This document shows positions 11,801 to 22,104 of a DNA stretch of 64,000 nucleotides, one piece after another. Origin of the DNA: Hydractinia symbiolongicarpus (lineage: Eukaryota; Cnidaria; Hydrozoa; Anthoathecata; Hydractiniidae); NCBI RefSeq assembly GCF_029227915.1, contig NC_079876.1, positions 12,150,001 to 12,214,000 of the forward strand. The letters run 5' to 3'. Position 1 is the stretch's first letter, and each line of letters starts with the position of its first letter. Under the pieces are notes generated by a model that made no database searches, was not told where the DNA came from, and worked only from the letters and a program-made list of their open reading frames with translations. A program made the translations under genes and the position numbers.

Positions 11801-12897
11801 TGAAATCATTACAGAAAAGTGATTTAGTTACACCAAGATAAAGTGGAATTTAATTGAATGGTAACTTATTTACTTTACCATATTTGCCTTTTATGTTAAG
11901 TTGACAGAATCAATTTAATGATAGAACAATATAGAAAAAGAATTACACACCTGGGTTGTTCTTTTATAGTTTCTTCCAACTGAGAACTCTTCTGATCACA
12001 TGATGATGAAGAAATAGTTTGCTTTACTATTTCTGCTAATCGATTATAATTCTCTTTATTCTCTTTAATACCATCTTTGTTTTGCTGAATATTGTCTTTA
12101 TTTGCTTTGATGTCATCTTGATTTTGTGTAATACCATCTTTGTTTTGCTGAATATTGTCTTCATTTGCTTTGATGTCATATTGATTTTGTTTAATACCAT
12201 CTTCGTTTTGCAGAATATTGTCTTTATTTGCTTTAATGTCACCTTGATTTTGTTTAATACCATCTTCGTTTTGCTGAATATTGTCTTTATTATTGTTAAC
12301 ATTGAAATTTAAAATTTCATTATCTGCTTTCATAATTTCGATCTTAAATAAGTCTAAGTCATTCAAGCAACCAGATTTTAAATCTTTAATTTTCGTTATG
12401 TCGTATCCGAGTCTTCTTAATATACCTTCTATGGCATTCCATAGCTGATTATATTGTGCTGAACTCATTGCTCTTCCATGCATAACATTATTGCGCTCAT
12501 TTCTGATTCGAATGATGTCAGCACCGACACTGAAATCATTTGGTTGCGGTGTTCTGGTCCTCCACCCACCAATTGGTGGTTGTATACCGTGACAACAATT
12601 AATTAGAACGTCACATAAAATAGTGATGTCAAACAATCCCGAATCTGTTTCCTTATCTTGTGGAAAAACGATTTCCAGCTGATCTCTTTTCAAATGGTTT
12701 AAATGTTTCTTATATTGTTTTAATGACAAATATAATTGTTTCTTATCCCTTGGCATGTTGCCACGGGCAGGATCATGTAAAATTTCACGTAAGTGGTCAC
12801 AACATTCATTGAGAAGTGTGACCAATTTAATTTGATATTCATTGTTTGCGATCAATGCGTGGTGAGAAGATCCTGTTGGAGGTACTGCCGTTGCCAT
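2401..12897 (-). CDS. Six-exon gene: HEPN - heptad repeats - SF1 helicase-like - FN3 - ankyrin protein
   Basis: Exons on the minus strand: 12897-11951, 11465-11188, 10712-8138, 7727-7461, 7362-7331, 2891-2401. All introns are GT/AG and phases agree at all five junctions (split codons read S, D, N, E, D). Total 4,590 nt, 1,529 residues plus TAA. Seen: DZIP3-like HEPN (about 15-170), heptad repeats (203-290), an unassigned linker domain, a P-loop helicase-like ATPase (Walker A near 719-726, Walker B near 812-819, late motifs near 1132-1171), FN3 (1267-1356) and ankyrin repeats (1367-1529). HEPN plus helicase-like ATPase plus protein-interaction repeats suggests an intracellular RNA-directed or immune sensor; that role is inference. 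The ATG at 12897 is the first Met of the HEPN exon. A possible AG acceptor lies just 5' of it (near 12910), so a 5' UTR exon may exist. Further phase-neutral exons in the 4.4-kb last intron cannot be excluded. Confidence 0.85.
3290..3765. repeat. Three tandem units of ~145-155 bp, each able to form a hairpin
   Basis: Units start CCTAGTCTA.CACT near 3300, 3457 and 3599. Each contains an inverted repeat: in unit 3, CTCGGTTCCAGGGATT pairs with AATCCCTAAAACCGAG. Each is followed by GGCTAGTATGCTTATTCCATGACT and TTCTTACGAACAAAG (diverged in unit 1). Sequence divergence increases toward unit 1. Confidence 0.85.
3930..4500. repeat. Tandem duplication, 306-bp period
   Basis: ATGAATAAAAATAATG at 3935 recurs at 4241. 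Similarity runs through CACGAGACTTAGGTA near 4190 and 4496, with small indels. No coding content is apparent. Confidence 0.9.
7331..7362 (-). CDS. Exon 5: 32-nt microexon
   Basis: Flanked by a pyrimidine-rich TTTTTTTAG acceptor and a GTAAGAG donor. Encodes LPNVKGVQFE with one base before and one after. It is the only piece found that brings the FN3 exon (2 nt left over) into phase with the ankyrin exon (2 nt needed), which is the main support. Confidence 0.75.
7461..7727 (-). CDS. Exon 4: fibronectin type III domain
   Basis: Encodes residues 1267-1356. It starts LYPPGKVSNI, then CILRW, YTVRRQ, a tyrosine-corner-like YIVDDMAIGET and FCVVAKNHLGVS, the canonical FN3 order. A single exon encodes the whole domain, as often in animals. 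Acceptor AATTTTAG, donor GTAAGA at 7460. FN3 in a protein with no signal peptide suggests an intracellular protein-interaction module. Confidence 0.85.
8138..10712 (-). CDS. Exon 3: SF1 helicase-like P-loop ATPase
   Basis: Encodes residues 409-1266. A Q-motif-like LSPQQ precedes Walker A GPLGSGKT (about 719-726). Walker B is LHLIIDEL (about 812-819). LNRAMRTT (about 884-891) resembles SF1 motif IV. TTIEGSRGVEA and MSRATQNL (about 1132-1171) resemble motifs V and VI. The set fits UvrD/DUF2075/Schlafen-group helicase cores. Between the two RecA-like halves is a low-complexity insert of glutamines then about a dozen prolines (about 953-978), encoded by trinucleotide runs at 9003-9090. The N-terminal 290 residues of the exon are unassigned; E-V-K near residue 580 could hint at a nuclease-like fold, but that is weak. 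Donor GTAAGT at 8137. Confidence 0.85.
9003..9090 (-). repeat. In-frame CAG/CCA trinucleotide run encoding polyQ-polyP
   Basis: On the plus strand this reads as (GGT)n followed by (TGC)n. On the coding minus strand it is a glutamine tract followed by a proline tract between the two helicase lobes. Likely length-polymorphic. Confidence 0.95.
11188..11465 (-). CDS. Exon 2: linker domain of HEPN-helicase gene, unassigned
   Basis: Acceptor TTATTTTAG and donor GTGAGT are both strong. Encodes residues 316-408, a strand-rich segment with aromatic and acidic residues (for example FDDDCFNW, GDDYFVEE, KLLLLIYN). I do not recognise the family. Phase is 2 on entry and 1 on exit, matching both neighbours. 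Confidence 0.8.
11951..12897 (-). CDS. Exon 1: DZIP3-like HEPN domain plus heptad-repeat region
   Basis: Encodes residues 1-315 plus two bases. The sequence around 123-141 contains IIRIRNERNNVMHG, the R-x4-H signature of HEPN domains, in the form typical of DZIP3/DUF4559 proteins. W112 and the W153-A-I-E helix fit the same fold. HEPN domains are often RNases or RNA-binding helical bundles; retention of R135 and H140 is compatible with activity. From about 203 to 290 come twelve or more heptads of the form N-x-D-x-I-x-x, encoded by a 63-bp DNA repeat, likely a coiled coil. The donor after ...CCCAG is GTGTGT at 11950. Confidence 0.85.
12040..12300 (-). repeat. 63-bp in-frame tandem repeat inside HEPN exon
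   Basis: About four copies of a 63-bp unit (three heptads, 21 residues: N-x-DNI-x-Q, N-x-DGI-x-Q, NQ-x-DIKA). Copies differ by a few bases and all stay in frame. Open frames on the opposite strand and in the second minus-strand frame are by-products of this periodicity. Confidence 0.9.
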
Positions 12898-13985
12898 GAC
12901 TATAATATCTATAAGATAATTTCAATTTCAATTCAAGAAATATCAATACAAGTTTTTCATACTGTTTATCAACAAAATTACTAGAAGTTGATGGAAATTC
13001 GCCTATCGCAACAAAGTCGATAGAGATACATTGCATTTGTTATTTTGTGTCCTGTAGCAACATTAGATCAATTAATTAAAAGAACAACAACACACCCGCG
13101 TTGACGTTCTTTCTTCAAAAATGCTCTTAACAGAACGTTTCTTCTGTTTCTACATATAATGTTTATTAGTGCGTTTGTTGGTTGTTTCTACGAAACAAAT
13201 CATAGTTTTAATACTACTAAATTAATTATTCAGCATATAGGTTGTAGTATACCGATAAACAATTTGTAAAATGGCTATTTTTAAATTTACCGTATTGTTT
13301 TATTTGTTTTTCATCACAACTTTTTAAAACTGATGTGAGATCACATTTTTTTACTTTCTCTTACAATAATATTAGAGAAAGGGAGACTATATAACGAATT
13401 CTTTACAACTTAAGACTTCACAGTGTCCCAATTTGTTTTTAAGATATAATTTGGCGGGTTAAAGTTTTGTATAACTGATTTTTGATTGGTTTGAAAAAAC
13501 AAAAGATAAGATTGGAATTTGAAGTACGTTTTCGAATTTTGTTCCACTCTACCCCTCTTTACTTCTTCAGTCTGAATGGAAATACTCCAGATTGTGCTTT
13601 AACACCCATGTGTTACCACAGTCTATTTACGCAACGTTATCAGTAAGGAAAACAGCCCAAGACTTTTAAAAATATACATAAACCTAAATTCCGACAAAGT
13701 GCGAGTATAATAAGACATTTGGCTGTTTGGCAGGCCAGTCAAATGATCATGTAATCATTCAGTTGAGTCAAGAGATATATCAAACCTTATTGATCTCAGC
13801 ACAGCATTCGCTACAGTTAGTCATGAAATTCTATTATTATGGCATCATAAATACATGATTAATATATTTGGTGTTATATTGAATCGCCGGTGGTTCTTGG
13901 ATTTTTCCACGTAATGCCAACAAATGTAATTAACAACAGACATATTCTGCATGCATGTCGCAAAAAACATATCGTGTTACGGGCA
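12898..13985. other. Upstream region of HEPN-helicase gene
   Basis: Should contain the promoter and 5' UTR of the minus-strand gene. A possible AG acceptor (TTATCTTATAG on the minus strand) lies about a dozen bases before the ATG, consistent with a 5' UTR intron or a spliced leader. No TATA or initiator assignment is justified. Confidence 0.4.
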
Positions 13986-14190
13986 CACAAAGTAACGTGT
14001 AACTTAAAGACGGGACACCTTGTGTGTTTTTTATGGGTTAACGACTAGTCTATATTAGGATACTCACTGTGTCAAATGGTAGCTGCAAATGGTGACGGGA
14101 ATATTTTCGTGGATATTCCTGGCAGATGAATTCTTGTGAATTTTTTCACGGGATAAGGACTAGTTTGTAGTAATAAGCACACTTCGAGAG
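13986..14190. repeat. Fragments of repeat family A ends
   Basis: ATGGGTTAACGACTAGTCTATATTA and CACGGGATAAGGACTAGT followed by TTGTAGTAATAAGCAC resemble the right end of the copy at 918-1062. Heavily diverged. Confidence 0.5.
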
Positions 14191-15071
14191 AACTAATTTA
14201 CTTATTTAATCCTTTATCATAAAATGGTGACAGTGTATAAGAAGAATAGGTTGTTTTCATTTTCTTTTAAAGCCGCTAAAACCGTTATGTCTAATTTGTT
14301 AACTTTATCGACGTTACGTCGCGACGTTAAAGCCTTTTAGACTGCCGTCAATCCGTTATGAAATTAGCGAAGCCATTGCATTGCACTTTTGAGTGTGAGG
14401 CTAAAAAAGGGAAATCTTTTAGAGGCAACTGGCATCAGCTGCTCCACCCTAGGTAACTGGGGATTACCTACATTCAAAACTTGATTAATTAACCAGCGCT
14501 GTTTGCGACAAAAAGCAGACATCTCTGATCACTCTTCCTTTTTTTATCACGTTCAACACAAAATTTGATGAAAATTCAAAAGGTGTCTAATAAAAATTCG
14601 AAAAATAAATAAAACTACAATAATACTATTTAATAATTATTATACTGTTCGCAATTCGTGTTTCCGCAACACGACTTTTTTTCTCGCGCGCAAGCAGACA
14701 AATAGAATACGGCTTTTATTAAAGAGATCAAAGAATGTTGACACAAATGTCTGTGGTCTGGTGAGTACTCTTTACAGATGACGCATGTGATTAAAATAAA
14801 CCTTCGCAAGTAAACCACATATAAATATTTGTGATAAAAAAACTTATAGACAGTTAACCTGAAATAGCTGACTGGTAAATGATAAAAAATGATCATAAAG
14901 CAAAATAAATTCAAAAATAGACTTATTTAAACCGAAGTTGCGCAAAATTTTTCAAAAAGGTTTTTACGCGTTATAAAGGTACTGCCCGGTAAAAAATCAA
15001 AACTTGATATTAGTTACATGGAAAAGTAAAGAAAAAAGTATTTTAAATACAACCAAAATTGTCTCTCATAA
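14191..15071. other. No gene recognised
   Basis: AT-rich sequence. The longest open frame (minus strand, about 94 codons) has no recognisable motif. Confidence 0.5.
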
Positions 15072-16329
15072 AGGTGGGTTTCCATTAGAGCGAATCTTCC
15101 TATGGCTCTAAAATTACACAAAATTTTAGTGCGACAGGAGTTCTACGCTGTAAATGAGTTTCAAATTATTATTCAAATTATTATTTGTGCGAAATTTTCT
15201 TATGTGAACACACGCACTTCAAGATGGCAGACAGTTCAGAAAAAAGAAGAAGCTGTGGCCTTAATAGTAAAAAAAAGAGACGAAGAAAATCGCCATTTTC
15301 TCGTGTTCGTCAAATTTATAGAGAAAGAGAATTGAAAGGAGTGCATAATCAACTGCTTTGAGAAGTGAAATTGCACAATGAGGGCAATAGTTGTCATCTT
15401 GGCCAAACTTGGTGATTTTGTTGTAGGGTCATTCTTGTTATTTTAATAATTTCAACCGCCGCCTCCGAATAAGAATCAATATCCTCCTCATCCTCCGGAG
15501 CCGTTATATTTGATTTTGTGTCTCTAATTTGAATACTTATCAAGCCAAGACAAAAAAGAGTATTTCTTCAAAATTTGACACACGATTCAACGTCAGCCAA
15601 ACCTGATCCCGATGCAAATTTCCTTTTTAGGTTATTCCTTTCCTTGCTGTATCTTTTTTAAGTTGTCCCATCTTTGAAAAGCTTAACCTTAAAACAGTTG
15701 AATATAAAAACATTTTTTCCAATTAAGTAATAGAATAAGCTGAATACGCTCAAGGTTTAACAGCACAAAAATATAGCGCATTGAACTGACGAAAAAGGAT
15801 AAACTTTACCCTCTTCACATCCTCAACTTTACCCTCTTCACATCCTCAACTTTCCTCCAAGCATTTGCCACTCGATCTTTTTTCTCGATACTCCTTTGCA
15901 ACTTTTGTCGTATAGACATAATAAAATTTCGAACAGCCTCTGCTAAGTACTCATCTTCCCTTTAAGTTGCACCTATTTGTTTTTCCCGTTAAATAACACT
16001 TGTTTTACAACACTGCTTGCTTTATAACACATATGAAACTATTTCTTGTGCTCAACACGTGTAAGCATGTGCTGAAGTTACACTTCAATAGAATCTGATC
16101 AATTTCTTTAAAAGGACATTCGATATTTCGTTGAAGTTGCACATTCGGGCGAAAACTCAGAGCGATAAATATTAAAACTTTGTGATAATTGTCGCTCTAA
16201 CTATCGCACTGAAATTGGGCGATAAGAGCAAAAAAAAGTGTCGCTCTGGAATTTCCACCAGTGCGAAAAAAATCAATGGGTCAAAAAAGCCAGAGCGATA
16301 AGAGAACTCGCACTGATGGAAATCCAGCT
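15072..16329. mobile_element. Harbinger-like DNA transposon, degenerate, TAA target duplication
   Basis: The left end AGGTGGGTTTCCATTAGAGCGA and the reverse complement of the right end AGCTGGATTTCCATCAGTGCGA match as terminal inverted repeats. TAA flanks both ends (15069-15071 and 16330-16332), the 3-bp target duplication expected for PIF/Harbinger. Subterminal AGAGCGATA motifs repeat near the right end. The interior keeps a MADF-like remnant on the minus strand, a known companion gene of Harbinger elements. No transposase was found. Confidence 0.8.
15800..15965 (-). pseudogene. MADF/Myb-like DNA-binding protein remnant
   Basis: A minus-strand frame reads EDEYLAEAVRNFI, then QKLQRSIEKK and RVANAWRKVE, the shape of a MADF domain with the conserved aromatic/Trp positions. 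A 23-bp direct repeat (CCTCAACTTTACCCTCTTCACAT) interrupts its 3' end. Probably the accessory protein gene of the surrounding Harbinger-like element. Confidence 0.55.
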
Positions 16330-16552
16330 TAAGTTTAAACTGAATTTGTTTTACTTGACCATGCCATTCTCAATGCTCATCTTTACTGAACTTCGAAAGC
16401 GGAAAAGGACTGGGTAAAAACATTAATATGCGCAATTTATGCAATGACGTATTCATTGATTTACCGCGTGTAGAGATTGGCGCATGCAGTTAGAGAAATA
16501 ACGAAAAAATGTTAATGATATTTCCAATAGAATTTTTTTACAATTATCAATC

Positions 16553-17192
16553 ATGTTCACAAACAGAAATGTAAACATAATTGAATTTCAGTTTGAGCCA
16601 GAACGACTCAATAACAAACAACAAATTCCCTCTTATAATGACAATGAAGCAGACACACCAGATCAGTGAGTGGTGCCTATGTGCAAAAGTGCGAAAGGAT
16701 GCCTATAGCTGTTGACTGTTTATGCTGTAACGAGGTGGACACTATATATTACTTCCAGCTACGCTACCTATAAAATTTGACCTCACATTTTTCTTTTGGT
16801 TGTATTATAAATGAGCGCCTGGGTATAAGGTTTCTGTTGTGTTTTTGAGAAGAAATGTATAACACAGCACGAAGATTTCAACGCTGTTGTGATTTTAAAC
16901 AACACTTTGTGGACAGCGATAGTCGCTCTTCACAATCAGGAAAGCCGTAGACTTAAAAAAAGGACGAAGTCTCTAACAAATAAGTCGCTAGCACTCTTGC
17001 TTCGAATCTTTTTTGAGGATGATATTTTTAGATCTTATCGATATGCGGCATACCGCCAATTTTATTGGTTTTGTTCATAACCACTTGGGAAAAGGTGTTC
17101 GTCGGGTGATACCATATTGTGTCGTGTCTAGGATACGTAAAGAATATCCAGGTCCGAATGGTGGTGTATACTGGCTTCAAAGAAAGTGAATA
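16553..17192 (+). pseudogene. P2X7 C-terminal-domain-like gene, broken
   Basis: A plus-strand ATG at 16553 leads to QFEPERL, then in another frame KCERMPIAVDCLCCNEV, then CITQHEDFNAV and TAIVALHNQESRR, and finally YRYAAYRQFYW and LGKGVRRVIPYCVVSRIR. This is the order of the zinc-binding intracellular domain shared with P2X purinoceptor 7, common in cnidarian repeats. Frame changes near 16667-16690, an intron-like gap 16740-16850 and an in-frame TAA near 17077 indicate decay. The same domain occurs as the second gene of the Kolobok element at 34435-38717, so this may be a remnant of a related element. Confidence 0.7.
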
Positions 17193-18365
17193 AATACCTG
17201 AAATTGATTTTTCTCACACAAATTAAGTTGACGACGAGAATATTTGATTGTAAATTAAAAATAACAGGCTTTTTCAGAAGAGGCGTGCGATCGCACGCGC
17301 ATGCCTTGGCATACGCGTAAAACACGTGCGATGGCACCCTTCGAAATATTTTTTGGAGACTCGTTAGACAAAATGCCCGCCACATTTCCAGTTTGTTCGG
17401 AGATGTCCTTAGCTCGTTTAGAACGTTCATCGGACAAAACCTCGATAGATTTCCGTCTTGGTCGAACACTTTTTATCCATCAGCAAGCCTATTCATAGCC
17501 AACCTGACCATCCTAGCTAATTCACCGACTCCTGACTTAGTTAAAAGAACTACGTAGACATGAATCTCTTTTGCCTGACCCCTTCGTCGTTGGTAACCAG
17601 GTCTTACACAAGAAATCCAGCCATGCGGTTCTTAACTAATGCGGAGGTGAACGCTGACGAAGCACGGATGAATCAAGTCCGCAAAACTGCACTTACAGGC
17701 GGAACAGACATTTTATCATGGATTTAATTGTAGATAATTTCTTCATTTGACAAAACAATTGGAATCCATAGCAAGTCCGAATTTACCGGATTTTTTTTTT
17801 CATGCCCCAAGTGTTATTTAAACAATATAAATTGGCAAATGTGAAATGTTGCTACGGCTATTTTTTTAATCAAAAACAATACATCTACTTTGCTTGTTAC
17901 AGACAGACTAGAACTAGCGTAGTAATGTACTAATTTTTAAACCCGTGGAAGAAACCACGTGCAGAAATTTTTTTTAATTTGTTGTTTCTTATCATAAAAC
18001 GTTTGTTAATTCAATGAAAAAGATTTAAACAAAATAGGCAACGTGAATATGTCCCAACATAAATTTGTGACAAAGTATTTACATTCATGTAGTTACACAA
18101 CCCGCCAGTAAGATTAAATTGGCAGACAATGAAATTCCTAGCAAGTGAAATGACTTTAATTTTGTAACGTGATTTGTTCTAACCAATCAAGAATGTAAAT
18201 GGAAGTTTTTAGGGGGATGTTTTTTATAGTCGCTTTTGTAAAAGAAATATTCTTACATACAAAAATAACATGCAATTATATATTATTAATGATTATATCT
18301 AACTACAAAAAAGGTCGTTCTGCATAGACATAATTACAAACTTAAACTTATGGAATATATAGCTT
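17193..18365. other. No gene recognised
   Basis: Opposing short open frames occur at 17250-17500. The plus-strand one contains MAPFEIFFGD, faintly like retroelement integrase ends, but is too short to call. The rest is AT-rich spacer. Confidence 0.4.
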
Positions 18366-18367
18366 CA

Positions 18368-18490
18368 TCCACGACTAATCTATATTATTAATACCCGTCT
18401 ACGTCTGTCTGTTACGCAAAATAGTACGGCAAGTAGCAAGACACACGCAATGCGGTGTAAAAAGGGCAAACAAATCCGTGGACTAGCTTT
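18368..18490 (+). repeat. Dispersed repeat family A, copy
   Basis: Shares TCTGTCTGTTACGCAAAAT, ACACGCAATGCGGTGTAAAAAGGGC and CCGTGGACTAGC with the copies at 918 and 54428. Confidence 0.75.
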
Positions 18491-18734
18491 AAATAGTCTC
18501 TTCACCGAAGAAGGTTTCAGTAAACAATAAAAAGTGATGTCAGAAAGATACAAGATGCCCTGGGGACGAGGTTGCTCCTAGTCAGGAGGTTAGGAAGTCG
18601 AACTGGCTTAACTTACATAAAGGCCGAAATGCACGATTGTATTTTAATGTCTTTTATTTATTTCCATTTTAACATTTGACGTCAATAAATCAATACACGT
18701 CCATTTTTATTTAATTACTCTCATTCTCCTATCG

Positions 18735-19010
18735 CTATCACTTTTGTCTACCTCAGATGATATGTCCAAATTTCATATCGCTCTACTTTCGTAAACAACA
18801 AAATCCATGGTTTTAATTAAAATTATCTTCTTTTTACTTTCGTCTATCTGACCACGAAATTGTTTACATGTAATATTTTCTAGCACAAACACCCTCCTCC
18901 ATATAATAAAAAAAATTATCGTTATAGTACACCCCTATTTTTAATTTTTTGTGAGAAACCTACTGTAATGCTTTCGATAAACGCTCGCTACGTTTATTTA
19001 AACTCTTTCT
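18735..19010 (+). repeat. Dispersed repeat family D, copy 1
   Basis: A block with ATGATATGT, TTCATATCGCT, TACTTTCGTAAA, GACCACGA and GAAACCTACTGTAATGCTTTCGATAAACGCTCGCT recurs with moderate divergence at 22105-22385. Non-coding. Confidence 0.7.
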
Positions 19011-19097
19011 CAATTTATTGTTTTGTCCTTTCAGTATTTTCTTTTAATAAACGCTCATCTAATAAGACCACCACCTTTTTCTTTAAAGAGCTGTTTT

Positions 19098-19163
19098 AAA
19101 CTCGTCCCAGCAACTTTTGTCTGTTCATTAAAAAAAGACACAAAAGGCGCTGGAGACGAGTTT
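19098..19163. repeat. Fold-back sequence
   Basis: AAACTCGTCCCAGCAACTTTTG on the left and CAAAAGGCGCTGGAGACGAGTTT on the right form imperfect arms of about 25 nt around a short loop. Confidence 0.75.
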
Positions 19164-19454
19164 GGGGCTGTTTAATAATGATATTCATGAAGCCCACTTT
19201 AAACATAAGGAAGAAATAAGATATGATAAATGCTGCACTAACTTTTAATATAATGATAGAGATAAATTAAAATTGTAAATTTTATCAAAAGTTTCTTTCT
19301 TAAACCTTCATCTCCAGTTCTAAATTGGACGCCCCTAAAGATACACAGCCGAGCGTTTTTAAAGCATTGTAGTATATGTATTAAATTCCTTTATATTAGT
19401 ACTAAAAGTATTAGTACTAAAAACGTCAACGAAGGAGAGTTTTTGTTACAAAAG

Positions 19455-19562
19455 TGTATTTTGGAATGCAAACATTTTCAAGTATTTATTTATTTAATTA
19501 CACACAACTTGTCATGAGAAGAACATGAGTCATCATTTTTTACTTTTTTACACTCTCTTGCT
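19455..19562 (+). repeat. Dispersed repeat family C, copy 1 of 4
   Basis: A block with TTGGAATGCAAACATTTTCAAG, TATTTATTTATTTAATTACACA and CATGAGTCATCATTTTTTACTT. Related copies are at 22706-22815, 23262-23347 and 23573-23672, all in the same orientation. Confidence 0.7.
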
Positions 19563-19919
19563 CTATTGTCGGATGAGGTTGATTTTACTCAATTAGCATT
19601 TATTTTATATGAAACATGTTTATAGGAAACTCACATATGAGTCTCTGTATTAAAAAAATTAAGAACATTTGCTACTAGATCGCTGTGATTAATTTTAAAA
19701 TAAAAGGTTAAGAAAAACCTTCTCATCAAACCTTCAAAATCAACATTCTATCTGTTTTATAGATGACAAAAATGCAAGTGAACAAACTTAATGCAAGAAA
19801 GCAAAATAAAAAGACAAGGAAATAAGGAAACCAAAAAAACACAACATGAAAAACAGACAACAGCAGTATAAAATCGAAAATATCACTTCAATAATATTTC
19901 AAAAAAAAAATTACTAAAA

Positions 19920-20345
19920 AAGATGAAGAAGTGACTAAACTCACCAGTGTAACAGATTTATTTTATATATATATGTAGTTATATGTCCTGTCCTGATATT
20001 CTTTCAACGTTAAATGCTGTTCGGCTGAAAAAAAAAAGAAACTTTGAAGAAACAAGGAGACTTAACATCGAAATTATCAGTCAATAAGATTTTATCAAAA
20101 TAGATGGAGAACAACTGACTAAACTCACCAGTGTAACAGATTTCTTTTATATATATATGTAATTATATGTCCTGTCCTGATATTCTTTCAACGTTAAATG
20201 CTGTTCGGCTGAAAAAAAAAGAAACTTTGAAGAAACAAGGAGACTTAACATCGAAATTATCAGTCAATAAGATTTTATCAAAATAGATGGAGAACAACTG
20301 ACTAAACTCACCCGTGAAACAGATTTTATATATAAATATTTGTAT
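19920..20345. repeat. ~183-bp tandem repeat, about 2.3 copies
   Basis: GACTAAACTCACC recurs at about 19933, 20117 and 20299. The first two units are nearly identical, including a TATATATATG tract and CTGATATTCTTTCAACG; the third is cut short. Confidence 0.9.
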
Positions 20346-22104
20346 ATAAATATATATTTATCTTTTTTTAAAAAATGTGCTGACGTTAAAAGCTGTTGAA
20401 CTTTCTTCGCTGAAATCTAAAAGTTTATGACAAACCAACCCTAAAATATATTATGTTGTCTTATTGGTAATCGTCATGCAACATTGATTACATATATAAT
20501 TATTCTTTTGTTCAACATAAAACAAATTATTTATATAGTCATGGTGTAATATAAAAGGTATTGTAATTATAATAACCAATCATATTTCTTTTCGTGTTTA
20601 CGTAAGCGTTTTTTTTCTCTAAACGACGTAAATCTAATCACGTGACTATTAAGTTGCTTAGAACTTTCACAATAAAATCTTCCTCATGCTATTCTTTAAC
20701 TAGAACACAACAGACTTTAACTGCGTCCTACGGGACTGGACTATGATCTGAGCGACGGGTCTGTTTACGTGAATGTCTCGGGGCGAGAAACACGGCGAAA
20801 GGTGTTTGTATGCCCGTGAACAGGAAAATATACCAGCAGGTAGCAGTCACTGATGCTTACTGCCCTTGTTCTGTTAATAATCCATGGGAGTAGCTCATTT
20901 TGACCCAGTTGTAAATAAATGGAGTGCTGCAATGAACAGTTCTGGTAATTTAATAAATAAGGTAGCATTTGCTTATTTGTATAAAATCTCGCTAGTATTA
21001 GTAGAGAACGATCTAGTATGTCGTTTGCAAGTAGCAAAAGAAAACGATGTAGTAATGTTACGCACACATTTGGCAGTCAAGTATGTCCGATGGGTGTCAT
21101 GGGACTATACTCGTCTATGTGTACAAGTGAAAACATGACTAAAAGTAATTGATTGTAGCATATGTTGTCATTATATAGTAGACATTAATCACTGAGCATG
21201 GCAGTAAACATAGATGTGTCAAAGCGGTAGGTTAGAGTAAAAGCAATACCAAGATTCTTTTCAGGAATATATAGACTACGGGTAGGTGACGCCGGTTTTT
21301 ACCTCAAAGGTGCACTTAAATACCGTTCTATTGACTAAACAAGGGCTGAATTTCTTTTTTGCGAGGTTAGTAAAATATTCGCAAAAGAAAATGTACGATG
21401 GAACTGCTTTTTCATTTTCTTGACGAGAAAAAACGGAGATAGTCGTGTTACTATTCTTTTCCGTTTGTTTATTAATTTTCCAAATTTAGAGTTTTAAACT
21501 CCAGCTAAACAATAACAAACAAGCATCAACTCCGTTATGTTTATACCTTTTTCCAATTGTTGTTTCAAAACTTATTTTTTCATTATATATATTTATTTTT
21601 GCTCAATTGATTGCTAAAGCAACAAACTTTGTGGATTGTATTTACAAGAAAAGGAACAAAAGTGGTTTCTATGTTGATATTGAAAACAAAATTAGATACA
21701 TACAAATAAATAATTTTGTTGATGTCTATGTTAGAGTGACTATGGTTAGAGATAGTCAAGCTGTTATTACGACTCCACAAAAAGGATTAACGAAAATTAT
21801 GAAACCGGAGATTTAGTACTACAAATTAAATTATTCTTGTGTTCACGGTGGAAGAAAACTACAAACGAAAGACGGCAGACCATTTGGAACCATGCCACAA
21901 GTCAGTCCGACCTTCATCGTCACAGAGAATACTACGAGAAGAGTGCGCACCCATGCAAGCTAAATAAAACCAGAACATGGGAGAGGTTAGGTGCTGTGAA
22001 ATTAACTTTTTAGACGAATGTTCCTATAAACAATTATCATAGCGACGAGTGTGCTTGGGATGGGTCGTTAGCTTAATTATTTGTTTTATATAATATTTTT
22101 AACT
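20346..22104. other. No gene recognised
   Basis: Short overlapping open frames at 20765-21138 and 21583-21816 carry no known motif and are not supported by splice or start context. Confidence 0.45.

Noticed and set aside
12036-12312. Repetitive open frames in a second minus frame and on the plus strand
   Set aside because: Products of the 63-bp repeat; the HEPN exon frame has the domain, start and splice support.
17255-17498. Integrase-like MAPFEIFFGD frame
   Set aside because: Short isolated similarity without catalytic motifs; opposing frames are equally open.
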